NCBI RefSeq assembly: GCF_000321225.1
Contig: NW_004451874.1
Span: 181,223 to 245,222, forward strand
DNA length: 64,000 nucleotides
Origin: Odobenus rosmarus divergens
Taxonomy: Eukaryota; Chordata; Mammalia; Carnivora; Odobenidae
Direction: 5' to 3'
Part shown: piece by piece, positions 63,853 through 64,000 of the stretch
Layout: each line of letters begins with the position of its first letter
Numbering within the stretch: position 1 is the first letter of the stretch
Translations under genes and position numbers: made by a program
The notes under the pieces: generated by a model
Database searches by the model: none
What the model saw: only the letters and a program-made list of their open reading frames with translations
What the model was told of the DNA's origin: nothing

Positions 63853-64000
63853 ATCCCCATCAAAATACCATCCCCCTTTTTCAAAGAAATGGAACAAATA
63901 ATCCAAAAATTTGTATGGAACCAGAAGAGACCCCGAATAGCCAGAGGAATATTGAAAAAGAAAAGCAAAGCTGGCGGCATCACAATTCCGGACTTCCAGC
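63853..64000 (+). mobile_element. Young L1 ORF2 segment, runs off the window
   Basis: An uninterrupted frame from about 63850 to the last base reads L1 ORF2 (for example [20 protein letters not shown] and AGGITIPDF). It begins abruptly within the older L1, so the element is 5'-truncated; how much more of it remains intact cannot be seen here. Confidence 0.9.

Overview
This is a nuclear genomic window from a mammal of the order Carnivora, most likely a non-canid caniform (arctoid: bear, seal or mustelid group). Three signs point there. It holds twelve copies of the tRNA-Lys-derived carnivore SINE, with a head of the type GGGGCGCCTGGGTGGCTCAG or its reverse complement rather than the dog-type head. 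It holds six young L1 fragments with the carnivore-type 3' UTR (GATGGGTTAGCCTGGTGATG ... GAATCATGGAACACTACATC ...). The rest is a dense background of placental-wide MIR, L2, L3/CR1-like, hAT/MER and MaLR copies. Family names come from memory of consensus sequences; no repeat database was run.

I find no protein-coding gene, exon, tRNA, rRNA, snRNA or CRISPR array that can be supported. All long open frames (maximum about 187 codons) are uninterrupted by chance, run through transposon copies or low-complexity DNA, and resemble no protein I recognise, except remnants of LINE-1 ORF2. The window reads as intergenic or long-intron DNA.

Layout. 1-9.1 kb: an L1 insertion carrying a 3' transduction (1-508), then unique DNA with scattered MIR/L2 and a good CTCF-like site near 5.0 kb. 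9.1-16.4 kb: a SINE with a duplicated B box, two young L1 3' ends, a 50-N gap flanked by exact duplicated ends that imply a 1.75-kb tandem duplication, a 41-bp minisatellite and a poly(A)-only insertion. 16.4-34.4 kb: MIR/L2-rich DNA with five more SINEs and several AT-rich, homeobox-site-rich blocks that could be conserved regulatory elements. 34.4-59.7 kb: about 25 kb with no carnivore SINE, made of old L2/MIR plus a GAA/GGA tract, a 44-bp templated insertion, two MaLR LTRs, a young L1, a strong G-quadruplex motif and further candidate conserved elements. 58.8-64 kb: decayed old L1 copies invaded by six SINEs in 3 kb, a hAT copy, and the start of a young L1 that runs off the right edge.

There is no undescribed multi-gene system here. 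The most interesting signals are structural: the L1 3' transduction, the duplication hidden by the gap, the local templated insertion with a 10-bp target duplication, the poly(A)-only insertion, and a handful of candidate cis-regulatory sites.
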